This document shows, in pieces, positions 13,301 to 24,687 of a stretch of 64,000 nt of DNA. Positions within the stretch are counted from its first letter, which is position 1; each line of letters begins with the position of its first letter. The notes under the pieces are model-generated. The model ran no database searches and was not told the DNA's origin. It was given only the letters and a program-made list of their open reading frames with translations. Origin of the DNA: Hygrophila difformis (lineage: Eukaryota; Streptophyta; Magnoliopsida; Lamiales; Acanthaceae); NCBI GenBank assembly GCA_030278955.1, contig JAOANR010000003.1, forward strand, positions 26,737,227-26,801,226, read 5' to 3'. A program made the translations under genes and the position numbers.

Positions 13301-15286
13301 GAAGTTGCGTTTGCTGAGGAATGTGAACTCGAAAGTTCTTTTTTCCGTGCAGAAAGGTTTGCAAGTGCATTTGTCCACTAATACCTTCTAATTTGGTCGA
13401 GGTCTTTTTAAAGATCATTATGATTCCATTATGCTTCTAAAAACTTATGCCAATTGCTAACTGGCTAATTTATTTATTGCTTGTTTTGTGACATTCTTCA
13501 TTGAGAAGTGGACGTAAAAATAGTTGATGTTGACCATGTGGTTGTGAACTCTCCATATGCTTGTTTTAGTACGAGTTTCTTTTCTTTTTTTTTTGGTGTG
13601 TGGGCACTTCTTTCATTGAAATCACCAGTTCTGGCGTGTGCTATAGCATCTTTTTATTTCTTTTATGCCAAATGAGCCTTTCCAATTTCGATCTTCTAAA
13701 TGTGGATACAAGTAACTGCACCCGTGCAGCAGATTAGTTTTCATTACGGACCTTCTTACATATTGCTGCTGCAGGTGCTTTTATTTAGCCAAATCGTACA
13801 GTTTGGCTGGAAAGAGAGCAGAAGCATATGCATTGTTCTCCCGAGCTCGCACTCTCGCTGATGCTGCTCTCAAGAGGCTTCAGGGTTCAAGTACTGCCGA
13901 TCAGGTGCGTGCAGACATGCACTTTTATCTTTAACATACATATTGCATATTCTTATCATTTGGCAATATTTGTTTTAATTTTTTATTTAATTATGCTCCG
14001 TGTGTCTTGTATCAGGTGCGTGCAGACATGCACTTTTGTCTTTAACATACATCATTGCATATTCTTTATCATTTAGGCAATAGTTGTTTTAATTTTTTAT
14101 TTGATTATGCTCCGTGTGGCTTATAGTCGCTTGGAATAATTTAGAACACCTATTTTTCTAACTTGCCTGATTACAACTTTGGGATTGTTATCTCCTGAAT
14201 CTGTTATTATAAATTAAAATGGTTTCTTTTATCATTAAGTAATCATTATAATACACCAGCAATGATATTAAGTTCTACTATTATAAATCTCTTCTTAACT
14301 GATACTTCCTCCGTTTGTAAATATTTGCCCCAAACCATATTTTGGTACTATTCATTGGATGACTTTGATTTCAATTTTTATCATAGTTATTCAAGTTAAA
14401 ATATAGTCAAGTGGGATCTTGTTAGATTCGTCTCGTCTTGTAGGTTTTAAATGCCAAATTTTTAGAATTTTTACTTGTACCGAACTTGAGTTATTACAGG
14501 TTTAAAATGTGTATTAGACTGCGCGGCAGGTGGGTCCGTTGCAAATAAAGGAAAACGGAGGAAGTATTTAAATATCTTTGGATGTTCTTACATAAATCAT
14601 TTATGTGCATTTGTATTGAATTTGGTTATATGGTTTCTGTGCATTTGTATTGAATTTAGTTATTTTTCTACATTATGTAGCTGTTATCTTTGGTGCTGGT
14701 AAACTTCGGCCTTACTTTTGTTGCTTTGACAGGTCACTAAAAATGAGTTGAAAAGGCTTTCTAACGACTGCCGAGCAAATATTTGTATAGAGCATGCAAT
14801 TGGAATTATGGAAGAAGAGAAAGCTCCTGAAAATCTTTCTAAGAAAATTTCAAGCATTTCCCTGACAGGACATGATAAGAAGGTAATATTCACATTACAC
14901 TTTTGGTTAGTCCAACTAAATTAACACACACATATTTGAACTTCAGGTAAATCTTCTGACAAACACATTTGAAGGATATGGTTCTTAACCTTTTTTTTGA
15001 AGTTTCTATCTTCTTTTTTAACAGTTGTTTTATTTTTTCTAAATGTATTTACAAATATCAGATTGAGAAACTGCTCATGGAGAAACTAGATAAGTACGAA
15101 TCAGCTGTTGGGGATCCAACTGTCAAGCTTACACCCCGCATCGAAATGTTCCCACCTTCCTTCCAATCAGTTCCCGGAAATCCAATTGTGCTTGATCTTG
15201 CCTACAATTCAATTGACTTCCCGCCACTGGACAACAGGATGAAGAAGGAAGCTAAGGGATTCATAAGTAGGTTCTGGGGTAGTTAA
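7341..15286 (+). CDS. SRP68: Signal recognition particle subunit SRP68
   Basis: SRP68 pairs with SRP72 and binds the SRP RNA; the particle halts translation and targets signal-peptide-bearing ribosomes to the ER. I assembled 13 exons with canonical GT-AG borders: 7341-7425, 7504-7570, 7799-7909, 9519-9714, 10206-10291, 10446-10641, 11015-11126, 12566-12693, 12894-13100, 13247-13356, 13775-13904, 14733-14882, 15062-15286. They join in frame to 1803 bases, 600 aa, a usual length for plant SRP68. The N-terminal part (residues 28-120: LQLLKSAQMQHGLRFGDY, then RRLYKSLKFTHG) is the RNA-binding, TPR-like domain. The middle and C-terminal parts are helical repeats, ending in a Pro-rich tail with the SRP72-contacting region (FPPLDNRMKKEAKGF). 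For exon 8 the acceptor at 12565 keeps the frame; the next AG (12570) does not. The gene looks intact. Confidence 0.95.
13901..14122 (+). repeat. 111-bp tandem duplication copying a splice donor
   Basis: The sequence from TCAGGTGCGTGCAGACATG at 13901 recurs at 14012, with about 111 bp per copy and small differences. Copy one contains the end of SRP68 exon 11 and its donor. Copy two lies in the intron and repeats the same donor. Confidence 0.85.
14305..14564. mobile_element. Stowaway MITE in SRP68 intron 11
   Basis: Ends CTTCCTCCGTTTG and AAACGGAGGAAG, flanked by TA at 14303-14304 and 14565-14566. Length 260 bp, the same as two other Stowaway copies in this window. Confidence 0.88.
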
Positions 15287-16163
15287 ACTCATGCAAGATT
15301 CATTTTGTTGGTGCAATTTTTCTTGCTTTCGAATTCAGTGAAAATTTTAAACTACATCTGCAAAAAATTTCAACTTTCAGACTATTTTTAGGGGTATATG
15401 GGGGGGGGGGGGGGGGGGGTGGCGGTTTCAAGTGCATTTTGTGATGCACAAATCACAATACATCTCTTTTTGTTGTGATTATGTTTGATGAATCCTTCAT
15501 TGAGATGGTTTAATTAGTTTTTGACGTGTTTGGAGTGTTGAATTGGCATAATTGTTTTTGTATGCTCACTCATTTCTAAGATACTCAGAATTCAGAAATT
15601 GGCGTAGTAGGGACACTAGTAAATTTCAACATTGTTTGGAATTGTAGCATTTCAGGCTTTCAGCAGGTTTGAGCTCACATAACCTAAAGAAAGAAAACAA
15701 TGTATGATTCCCACATTAACCCCTCTCTTGCCCATCTTCCTCAGCTGAATTTATACTAAAATAAAAAGTTCATGTCTGAAAAGTGCTGGATGAATAAAGA
15801 AAATTCATTAATCTAAATTCCAATTCGAAAAGAGATAGTTCAAATCAAGATACAAGAACACAATGGCATGGACGTACATACAGAAGTTAAAAGTATAGGG
15901 CATAGTAGACGACAGCATCCTCACTGGTATTCATGTAAGCATATTTCCTTTCCAGAACTTCTTCAACTGTTCCAAACACGTTGTTGTTAGTACAACAATA
16001 ATGTTGATTGATTGATTGTTCTTGTTAGTTCAATTTGCAAGTGTGGATGGCACCGGCATTGCAAATTTGCAATGGTTTTCAAGTCTGGTTTGGTGTAATA
16101 ATATGTCCGATACATCCTTTCCATTTTCTTTCATGCACAAAGGCCGTGCAAAGGAGTTCTTGT

Positions 16164-16194
<31 letters not shown>

Positions 16195-16704
16195 CATTTT
16201 ACTAACAAATTAGAAATTACGCATATCATTTCCCATGTGAAAACAACTTATAAAAATAATTTATAATTACATATAGTGATTATAATGACTATTAACAATA
16301 AATTTATGGTCTAGTGGTGAACTGATAAAATGCAAGATTGATTCCGCGTGTCTTTCTCAAATCGCTTTTAAGAATTTACTTGGAATGGAATGGCTCATTT
16401 TGTTTTTAAGCCCATTCATTCATGCTTGCCTTGCTTTAAGGATAATTTACTTGGAACTAGTTTATACTAAGAAATTTTTACTTTGAATGGAATGGAATTA
16501 GTTTACCTGGAATTGGTTAACAAAATAAGAAAAATAGGTTATTCTAGTAGTAGGAGTACTTTTCTTGAGAAAATTATATGGCTCAATTTTGCAATTTAGT
16601 GTTAGCATTGTTTTTAGGATTAGAAAAGTTTTAAAGCATGTTTAATTTTGTAGGATAATATTGATTGACAAATGATGGATAAATTAGTTCCATCTAATTA
16701 GATG
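15287..16704. other. SRP68 3' flank and spacer
   Basis: Holds the SRP68 3' UTR with a 20-G run, a T25-like tract at 16170-16194, and GGTCTAGTGGTGAACTG near 16309, which looks like a box A fragment of a decayed SINE. No gene is seen. Confidence 0.4.
15400..15419 (+). repeat. Run of 20 G in the SRP68 3' flank
   Basis: An unbroken G run begins 114 bases after the SRP68 stop codon on the coding strand, so it is probably transcribed in the 3' UTR. The exact length may be affected by sequencing error. Confidence 0.8.
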
Positions 16705-16729
16705 AAATTATTTGTACATTTTTTTAGCA

Positions 16730-16904
16730 CTGGCTTGAGTGGATTGGGGCTTTAGTCGCTTAAGCAAGTTCTCGGGTTCGAGTGTTGATTGTGTATGCAA
16801 AAACTACTTTGGAGAGGCGCCCTTAATTGCACATGCAGATTCTCGAGTGATTAGTCTTGGATCCAATGTGTTTGGGATACCCGGTTATTCACAAAAAAAA
16901 AAAT
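16730..16904 (+). mobile_element. tRNA-derived SINE with 25-bp target duplication
   Basis: The flanks 16705-16729 and 16905-16929 match at 24 of 25 bases. Between them lies a 175-bp body with TGGCTTGAGTGG near the start (box A-like), GGGTTCGAGTG at about 16774 (box B-like), a CCCGGTTATTC end and an A-rich tail. This is the structure of a plant SINE mobilised by LINE enzymes. No family name can be given from sequence alone. Confidence 0.85.
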
Positions 16905-16953
16905 AAATTATTTGTTCATTTTTTTAGCATTGTATTAACGGGTGCTCATTTAA

Positions 16954-17069
16954 AGTAGACATGTGATTAGTCTTGAAAATATATCTATTAAGATCAATTC
17001 ACCAATTAATATACCCTTACTTTGTGTGATTAAGTTATATTTATTATTTAACCTAATCACATGTCTACT
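16954..17069. repeat. Foldback (perfect 17-bp inverted arms), MITE-like
   Basis: AGTAGACATGTGATTAG at 16954-16970 is repeated inverted at 17053-17069. Weaker pairing extends outward to about 16935 and 17095. Element ends and target duplication are not certain. Confidence 0.55.
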
Positions 17070-17099
17070 TCGAGTATTATTAAGGACTCTTGATTAACT

Positions 17100-18350
17100 A
17101 AGAACCCATGATATCTATACTACAAGTAAGAATCCATGATAACCATGCTAAAAATGAGAGATAAATAGTCACACCTAATTCGGTGTGATTAATTAATTCA
17201 TCACATCCTTGAAATTGAACACTCCCTTAGGGCTTGTTCACTTAGGGCCCTTGAATTTTCTTCCTATATATGTGTTGATCAAACCACTTAATATATACTT
17301 TCCGGTTCAAACCACTTAATAATGAATAATGATGGGAGTGTGATTATAAAAAATTGGGTAGAATTAGATAACAAAATGGTGTTGCTGATATGATCATTTT
17401 GGAAAATGAAAATTACTTTATACTTTATATGTTAGAAAACTATAATTATAATATAGTTTTTTTTTTAATATATTATTATTATTCACTCTCCACTTTCTTT
17501 TGAATTGCTAGAACATTTCTTCAAGTTTTGGAATCATGGAGAATTTGGATTTGACAGAATTTTGATTCTTTACCTGTTTGGCTTGCAAAATTTCAAATAC
17601 AAAAAAATTGCAAAATCCTCTTTTTCTATTGTTAATTATATACATTTTTTTAATTTTATTATTTTAATTCTATGAAGTTTGAATTTCTACATTTAAAGGA
17701 TTTTGAAATATTTAAAGGGAAACTTTTGAAATCATAGATTGATGAATGTTAAAATATCAGAAATTCGTCAGTTCTTTCTAATTTTATTTTTATGTTAAAA
17801 TCATAGATTTGATGAATGTTAAAATTTTTATTTAAAGGATTTTTTTTTAAAGAAAAGGCCAACAACCTAGGAATCTTAGAAATTTCCATGGCGGGTGGTT
17901 GGCCAACAACCTGGGATTGCCTTTTGTTCTCAGAAAAAGCCCCACAAACTCCTTCCCACATTTACCTTAAATTTTGTCGGAACCACTAACCTCATGTGTT
18001 ATTATGTTAGGGTTTCTCAATTTGCTCAAATAAACATATACTGTGTGTGTCTAAATATTACAGTACACGATGACAAAAAGCATGAGTTGATTAATTAAAA
18101 CCCCATTAAGGAACTCATGCTTGCTGCCCCTCACCGATACTTTTGCACAGTCGCCTTCATTTTTTGCATCTCATATCATCATGCATATAGTGATGATCCA
18201 TTTTCATAAATCCCAGCAGTCTCTTTCCCATTCCCATTTCCATTATTTAATTTCTTTTGCTTCTATATTCATTAACACTGGCACCAGGCGTGTGATCACT
18301 GCACATCTCATATATATATATATATATATATTGTTTACATGCGTTTTTTG
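17100..18350. other. AT-rich spacer upstream of the PHD gene
   Basis: No gene is seen. Short duplications occur (a GATTTGATGAATGTTAAAAT-like segment at about 17738 and 17807), as does a (TA)n tract at about 18310-18331. Confidence 0.4.
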
Positions 18351-18357
18351 TATATAA
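18351..18357 (+). promoter_or_regulatory. Likely TATA box of the PHD gene
   Basis: TATATAA lies 80 bases before the start codon at 18437 and 20 bases after a (TA)n run, a usual distance for a plant TATA box with a 40-50-base leader. Transcription start is not known. Confidence 0.5.
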
Positions 18358-18436
18358 GGCAGCATCTTTACATGGTGGGCTCTCTTTAAACTCCCGTTGG
18401 CTGGGTTCCCGTGTCGCACCCAATCTGTTCGATAAA

Positions 18437-21400
18437 ATGTCGCAGTTGGATTTGAGTGGTTGCCGGAAGAGGAAGAGGGGTGAAAGGGTGTTCAAGTTTA
18501 AGTTGTTTGGGGAGAGGGGATACCCGGCCGACTTTGGGGGATCCTTTGAGGAGAATGTCAGGGCGCTTTTGGAGTTCGGACAGGTTGAGAACGGCGGCGG
18601 CGGCATTGGCGGCAGCACGTGTGGGGCCATGGCGAGCTGGTCGTTCCAGCTTGAGGTTCGGCGCCACCCTTTGCTGCATTTGTTCCTGTTTGTCGTCGAG
18701 GAGCCCATCGAGCTGTCCCTCGACCTTCGTTGCAAGTATTGCCACTACATAGGTAACATTTCATTGACTTATATCAGTTCCTTATATAATACTTGTCACA
18801 TTCCAGAATTCCACACAATTCAACATATATTTTCAATTATTAATAACTTTAATTGTATACAAGTAAAAATTATAAAAATATGATATTCTATGAATTCAAC
18901 ACTATTTTTCTTATTTAATTGTGGTAAAAAAATTTGATGAAAGTTTCTCAATGAACACGACAAACCGTCCTGGGTGACAATGTTTAAGGAACGAAGGAAG
19001 TAATAACATGTAAGGTTTTATAGAAACAGTGTTAGTAAAAATAAATAAAACTTATAAACTAATGAAATATAAAGGTTCTATGAAAATAGAAAGAGTACAA
19101 ATCAAAACATGCATAGTTTTTTTAAAGATTACAGTAATATATAGGCAGCCTGAGCTAAGTTATAGAGAAATAATACTTCCTCCGTCTCGTCAGAATTGTT
19201 ACGTTTGACTTTTTGGCACTATTCACTGTTTAAGTTTGAGTCAAATATTTATCATAGTTATGTAAGAAAAAATATATTCAAGTGAGATCTTGTTAGATTC
19301 GTCTAATCTTGTAGTTTTATAATACTCCCTCCGTCCCACTTTAGTTGTCTTGCTTGACTTTTTGACACTGTTCATTGTTTATCTTTGACTCAACGTTATT
19401 GCAAGTATATATTTGGACACTGTAGAAATGAAACAACAAATGTTAAATAGGACGGAGGGAGTATCAAATTTTTATAATTTTTTATTGTACACAATTTAAG
19501 TTCTTAACCATTAAAAATGTATATCGGCATACATTACAGGTGAGTCCGTAACAATTATAATGAGAAGGATGTAGTATAACATAATAGTTACTATATATCA
19601 TATGTAGATATAATCATTATTTTCTTAACGCATGTATGTATAATCAGTAGTCAATTGCCCCACATAAGTAATTAGATATGAAGTTATAGTATGGATTATT
19701 TTGGTCATATTATTGTTCATGAGGAGGCCTGGTAGGTGTAAGATTCTTTCATGTGGAATGGGTGTGGATAGATTTTTTACTTGGTTTATTGTCTCTTTGA
19801 TGTTTGGAATGTAGCTCAGGTTGGGGTCACCACATGATCTGCAACAAGAAGTATCATTTTCTGCTACCATCAAGGGGTGGTTCGGGAGAGTACTGCAAGA
19901 CGAATGTGTTCGAACTGCAGGGCAACGGGCACAGCCTGCACGGTGTGTTCCACTCCAACGGTTTTGGCCATCTGCTCTGCATCAACGGTTCTGAGGCCGG
20001 GTCGAGCTTGGCCGGCTACCAGATCATGGAGTTCTGGGACCGTTTGTGCTCCGGGTTGGGAGCCAGGTTTGTGCAATTCAATCTGATCGTATCGTCACAT
20101 AACTCGCCGTGTAAAACGACCTATGTTGGCGTTCTTTTAAGGACCGAATATTCGACATAGTCTCTTTGAAATTTCTTTTGTAGGAAAGTGAGTTTGCGTG
20201 ATGTGGCCAAGAAGAAACGCATGGAGCTACGGCTGCTGCACACGATGGCGTATGAGAAACCGTGGTTTGGACATTGGGACTACACGTTCGGAAGAGGGAG
20301 CTACGCAGTCACTCAGGATATGTACCAGAGTTCCGTAAAAGCCATCAGGAGCATTCCCCTGAACCTCATTGCCCAACAACTCGGATACGGGAGCTGTCAC
20401 CAGAACGAGATCCAAATCATACTCCACCGGTATCAGCTCTTGTCGAACCATTCTTTAATCACGCTGGGCGACCTCTTCCATTTCATGCTCGAGCTCAAAT
20501 TCCGGATCCCTAAAGAAAACATCATCGATTCCCATTATCCCGGAATCATGTCTGATGCATCCTGCAGATGGTCTCCTAGGCGCGTCGAGATGGCCATTCA
20601 CGTCGTCATTGAAGCTCTCAAACGAGCTGAGTACCGTTGGGTCTCTAGACAGCACGTCCGGGACGTTGCTCGTGCCTACATTGGCGACACGGGTCTGCTC
20701 GATTTCGTTCTGAAATCCCTAGGAAACCACATGGTGGGGAGATATTTTGTTCGTCGCTGCCTCAATCCGGTCACCAAAGTGTTGGAATATTGCCTGGAGG
20801 ACGTCTCCCATGCCTTCCACCGGCAGGAAAACTTCCCACCCGTCGAACCCAAGCTAAAGCATCCTCAGCCGAAGATCTCCTGGACCCAACTGATGAACGA
20901 CATGCTCTACATGTATCGCAACATTCTTACAGAACACAACACTCTAACCAACAGAGGAATGCCGGCCACCATCCCTATGGCTGCAAGAATCATCCTCGAT
21001 TCCAAGCAGCTCGTCAAAGACTACACCAACGAATTATCATTAACAACATCCAAAGACGAGCCCAATACGCGCAGAGTCCAGTGCTCGGTCATAGACATGA
21101 CGGACGTGGAATCAGGGCAGGAACCGGCAGCAGCAACGCCCTACCACAGCTTCCTCCTGAGAAGCACCGCGACATTTGATGAGCTGGCGTGCCTGGTTGA
21201 GAAGACATTTAGGGAAACATATCTTGGGTTAAGGAACTTTGTGGCGAACTCCATATGGAACATTACTTATAAGGGATCGGATATGGTATTCAAGATGATC
21301 AAATCGGGGAGCAAGGTGGTGTTCGAGGGGAAGCAAGATGGTGTCATAAGAGGAGGAGGGATTTTCGAAGGGGCGGCGATGGTTGTGGACTGCCTATGTG

Positions 21401-21561
21401 GCACTAAGGACGACGACGGTGAGAGGATGGTGGCGTGCGATATCTGCCAGGTGTGGCAGCACAGCCGGTGCGTGCACATCTCGGACGATGATGAGATACC
21501 CAACATATTTCTGTGCGGCGGTTGTGAGCAGGAAATTATGCGATTTCCTTCTTTGCCATAA
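18437..21561 (+). CDS. PHD-finger protein of the MALE STERILITY 1 / MMD1 family
   Basis: Three exons, 18437-18752, 19820-20066 and 20184-21561, join in frame to 646 aa, close to the 650-700 aa of this plant family. The N-terminus has the basic CRKRKRGERVFKF motif (residues 9-21) and the FEENVRALLEFG segment. Exon 2 starts YIGWGHHMICNKKYHF. The C-terminal PHD finger (about 591-635) shows a full Cys4-His-Cys3 set: CLC, CDIC, WQHSRC, CGGC. Family members (MS1, MMD1/DUET, rice PTC1) are nuclear regulators of tapetum, pollen wall and meiocyte progression. Exon 2 must start at 19820, not at the AG at 19814, to keep the frame. Intron 1 contains nested Stowaways. I cannot tell which clade member this is. 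The gene looks intact. Confidence 0.9.
19176..19574. mobile_element. Stowaway MITE, host of a second Stowaway
   Basis: Outer ends CTTCCTCCGTCTCG and, inverted, CTACATCCTTCTCA, flanked by TA (19174-19175, 19575-19576). Without the nested copy its length is about 260 bp, matching its relatives. It lies in intron 1 of the PHD gene. Confidence 0.75.
19325..19461. mobile_element. Short Stowaway MITE nested in another Stowaway
   Basis: A 137-bp element with ends CTCCCTCCGTCCCAC and GGACGGAGGGAG and TA duplications at 19323-19324 and 19462-19463. Its ends are better kept than those of the outer copy, consistent with later insertion. Confidence 0.88.
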
Positions 21562-22138
21562 GCAGCTTCTAGTATATACTAATAAGTATTTCTACAAGTT
21601 TGATGTTGTTGTTGCTGTTGCTGTTTTTAAGGTGGTGGTGGTCTGACTGATTGATGCAATATTATTGTGGTGAAGGAAGTGGATAATGCTGTTTCGTGAA
21701 ATACAAAGTTGTTGCTTAGTAGTAGTCTTTGTATCCTTGAATGTTTAATTTGTCATGCTTGGATTAATGCGCTATACAATGTTGGATTATTGGGTAGAGG
21801 GCGTTCAATATATTGATCATTTTTATTGTAAAGATGCGTATATCTTTAAAATATGTGTTGTAGATTATGATAGGCTGACAATCCTAAGGCTGTGTGTGTT
21901 CTTGAGTTTATTATTATTATAAAAGAGGGGAAAAACAAAGGGCAATGAAGAATAAGAAAAATATATTCTTGAGTTATTTTAGAAAGGAAAAGAAAAAGAA
22001 AGGATTTGAAAATGTTATTTTTTTCCACTTAAAATCATCCGTCCAAAATTGAACGAATTTGAAAGGCAAATGAAGGAATTTTTCATTTTTTTTTGTAACT
22101 ACCTTATTACTTTATTTCACATTCGTCATTTTAATTTC
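21562..22138. other. 3' flank of the PHD gene
   Basis: 3' UTR and AT-rich spacer. No other gene or repeat with clear ends is seen. Confidence 0.4.
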
Positions 22139-22380
22139 TACTCCCTCCGTCCCACTATTAATGTTCAATTTCTTTTGGACACGGTATTTTATGTAGAGAT
22201 AGTTAGTAAAAGTATTTAATGTAGGGGTAGATTAGTGCTTAAAGTGGGGTTAAATTAAGAATTTATATGACGTGATTGTAATGTATTTGAATTTTTAATT
22301 AATTTATTTATGTATGATGTGATAGTTGTATGTTTGAATTTTAATATATTTATTTATTAATGTGATGTGATGGTAGTGGG

Positions 22381-23421
22381 AAGGGGTTAGGGTGCAGGCA
22401 CCTTTAGGTGCATACTTTATATCTTAAAATGGTAATGTTTGGACATAGAGAGTAGACATATATTATTGGGATATATACCGTTCTTTTAATCTCTCAAATG
22501 ACGTACGCATCACATGAAATACTTGCAGGCATCACATAATAAAAATATATAACGTAATGCGTAACCACCTTTAACTATGGCGGTTGTTCTTATATACTTA
22601 CCTCTATTCTTAAATAACTACATCATTTTATCCAATAAATATTTTTAATTACTAATAACTCATATTGTATATAAGTAAAAATTATAAAACTTGATATTCT
22701 AAAACTAAGTAAAAATTATAAAACTTGATATTCTAAAATTACGTGATTAGACGAATTTAACAAGACTTCACTTGACTATGTTTTTTTTTTTTTTTTTTTT
22801 TTTAATGTAACTATGTTTAAAAAATTGATCAAAATTATTCAATGACTAGTTACTACTATGTGAATATGTCAATTAAAGTATACGTCACTATTAGTCTCTC
22901 ATCACATGAAATGTCGTATACATCATTTGCAATACTTGCAGGCATCACATACATAGGACTACGCATCACACATACCTGTGTAGACCGGATGAATCACGAA
23001 CCCCATTTTTGAGATTTCACCCGTACGTTCTTCATCCATGGACATGATTTCCATGCAATTTTGCGGCATGGCTTCTTCGATAGATTCTTCATCATACGGT
23101 GTGATGTATAAATCTATAATTTCGGCCATCTGAGAGTTGTCGGAGTAACCGAAGAGTCATTTTAGCGATAAAATTTCAGAATTTTTTTGGTGGAGAATAA
23201 TGATGATATTGGTTGGGACAGATGACAGTTTTGGTGGGGGAAGATGATGTACGGTTTGATGGGTTTCTTTTTATATATTTTTTTGGGGGGTGGGGGGATT
23301 GACAATTTTGGTAATTGTTTAATAACTTTCATTAGCTGTGATATTTGGCAATGGTTTGGGGAATATAACGGCTTTACAGGTGATGTTTGGGGAGGTCTGC
23401 AGGTACAGACCCTTTCCTAAT
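22381..23421. mobile_element. Probable Mutator-like element (MULE) inside a Stowaway
   Basis: TGATGGTAGTGGG occurs at 22368-22380 and 23422-23434, as a target duplication of the 9-bp-or-more class. The inner ends GGAAGGGGT and, inverted, GGAAAGGGT pair weakly. A Stowaway-type fragment (around 22600-22800) and a T-run are nested inside. A FAR1-like first exon on the minus strand supports the MULE call. Confidence 0.55.
22976..23129 (-). pseudogene. FAR1-like N-terminal exon fragment
   Basis: A minus-strand ATG at 23129 opens a 51-codon stretch rich in acidic residues, starting MAEIIDLYITPYDEE, and ends at a good donor (ACAG/GTATG) at 22976. The style resembles the acidic N-terminus of FAR1/FHY3-related proteins, which derive from MULE transposases. 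No downstream FAR1 domain or MULE transposase exon follows inside the element, so it is a fragment or a captured piece. The identification is tentative. Confidence 0.3.
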
Positions 23422-23724
23422 TGATGGTAGTGGGTTTGGTAATTAAAATATGTAATTATTTTCTAAAAGAAAAATGTAACAATTGTAATGGAACGAATCA
23501 AAAAGAAAAATAGAATAGAATTAGTGGGACGGAGGGAGTATATACTAATGAATTATGGTTAGAACTGTAAAATACTATCATTTTTGCTATATTTTCTTTT
23601 ACTATTATAGAACATAATTCTCCTTGAATTTTCTTTACTTTTCCTTCAATTTCTTTTATTTTCATTAATCTTTAAAACTGGAGGCATGATTAGTCAATCA
23701 TTCTATTTTTATTGTATGTTATTA

Positions 23725-23915
23725 CTCCCTCCGTCCATTTCAAATATCTTAAAACATTTGGACACGCAGTTTAATGTAAAAAAAAGAAAAAATTATACAT
23801 TCTAAAACTATATGAAAATACGAATTCAACATAGTCTCATTTGATTATATTTTTCAACTCCAACAAAAATTTAGGTAAAAATCCAAATGACACATTACAA
23901 TTGGGACGGAGAGAG
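23725..23915. mobile_element. Stowaway MITE
   Basis: Ends CTCCCTCCGTCCATTT and TTGGGACGGAGAGAG, TA at 23723-23724 and 23916-23917, length 191 bp. Confidence 0.85.
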
Positions 23916-24687
23916 TATTATTTAGTAGATGGATTATTCCATTGTAGTATGTTTTGTTTCTTTCCTTTTCTCGTACTCACACCATGGCCAATGAGTTTAG
24001 TGAAGGAGAAATGGTAGTTTTTGTTTCTGTTTTTGCAAAGGTTGAAATTTTCTCTCTACATGGGCTTTAGCTAATTGCGCAAGATTTTGGGATTGAATAA
24101 TTATTTTAGATTGTTTCGCAAAAATTATTATTATTATTATTATTTTTTTTTTTTTTATCAAAGGTAGGAGAGATAATGAATAAATGGGAAAAAAAAGGGG
24201 AAATTCGTGTTGCCACGTCAACCACTGGTAAGAGAGATTGGCGCGCACTGACCGTTGGAAGACAAGCATTATCAAATTCATAGTAATAATTAAATATAGT
24301 GAATGAATGAATTAAGGCACGCAACAGAACACGAGACAGAATATACTGTATGTGTGGGAATTGGGATGTGGCGTGCCTGCCATGAACTGAAATGCCGTTT
24401 TATTAATGCCCTTCGCCCTTTTCCCTTTGCACCCATCCATCAATTTCTCCTCACCATTCCTCTGTTTTTCTCCCTTTTACTCTACATGTTGCTGGAATCG
24501 GATCACGCTTGCTGTTTGATCTTTATTTTTCTTTATTGGTTTCCTCTTATTTTGGGACTTCAATTTGTTTTCATGAGGGTTCTGGTGTTCCAAATGGGAA
24601 TGCGTTTGATTGGGTTTTTCTTTATTTGAAAAAAGGGGGATTTGGATTGATTGGGATTGGATTTGGATCGTGTCTCGAGGAGGGAAG
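23916..24687. other. Upstream region of the ARF-GAP gene
   Basis: Contains an (ATT)n/T-rich tract at 24126-24157 and presumably the promoter and 5' leader of the gene starting at 24688. I see no certain TATA box. Confidence 0.4.

Larger units (their letters stand above)
22141..23538. mobile_element. Stowaway MITE split by a Mutator-like insertion
   Basis: Left end CTCCCTCCGTCCCACTA at 22141 and right end TAGTGGGACGGAGGGAG to 23538 with TA outside both. The two halves (22141-22380, 23422-23538) are separated by about 1 kb of unrelated sequence bounded by a 13-bp direct repeat. Confidence 0.8.

Noticed and set aside
19815..19819. Alternative acceptor at 19813-19814 for exon 2 of the PHD gene
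   Set aside because: It shifts the frame; the acceptor at 19818-19819 gives the conserved YIGWGHHMICN.
24303..24629. ORFs upstream of the ARF-GAP start
   Set aside because: They have hydrophobic, low-information translations from T-rich leader sequence and no conserved motif.
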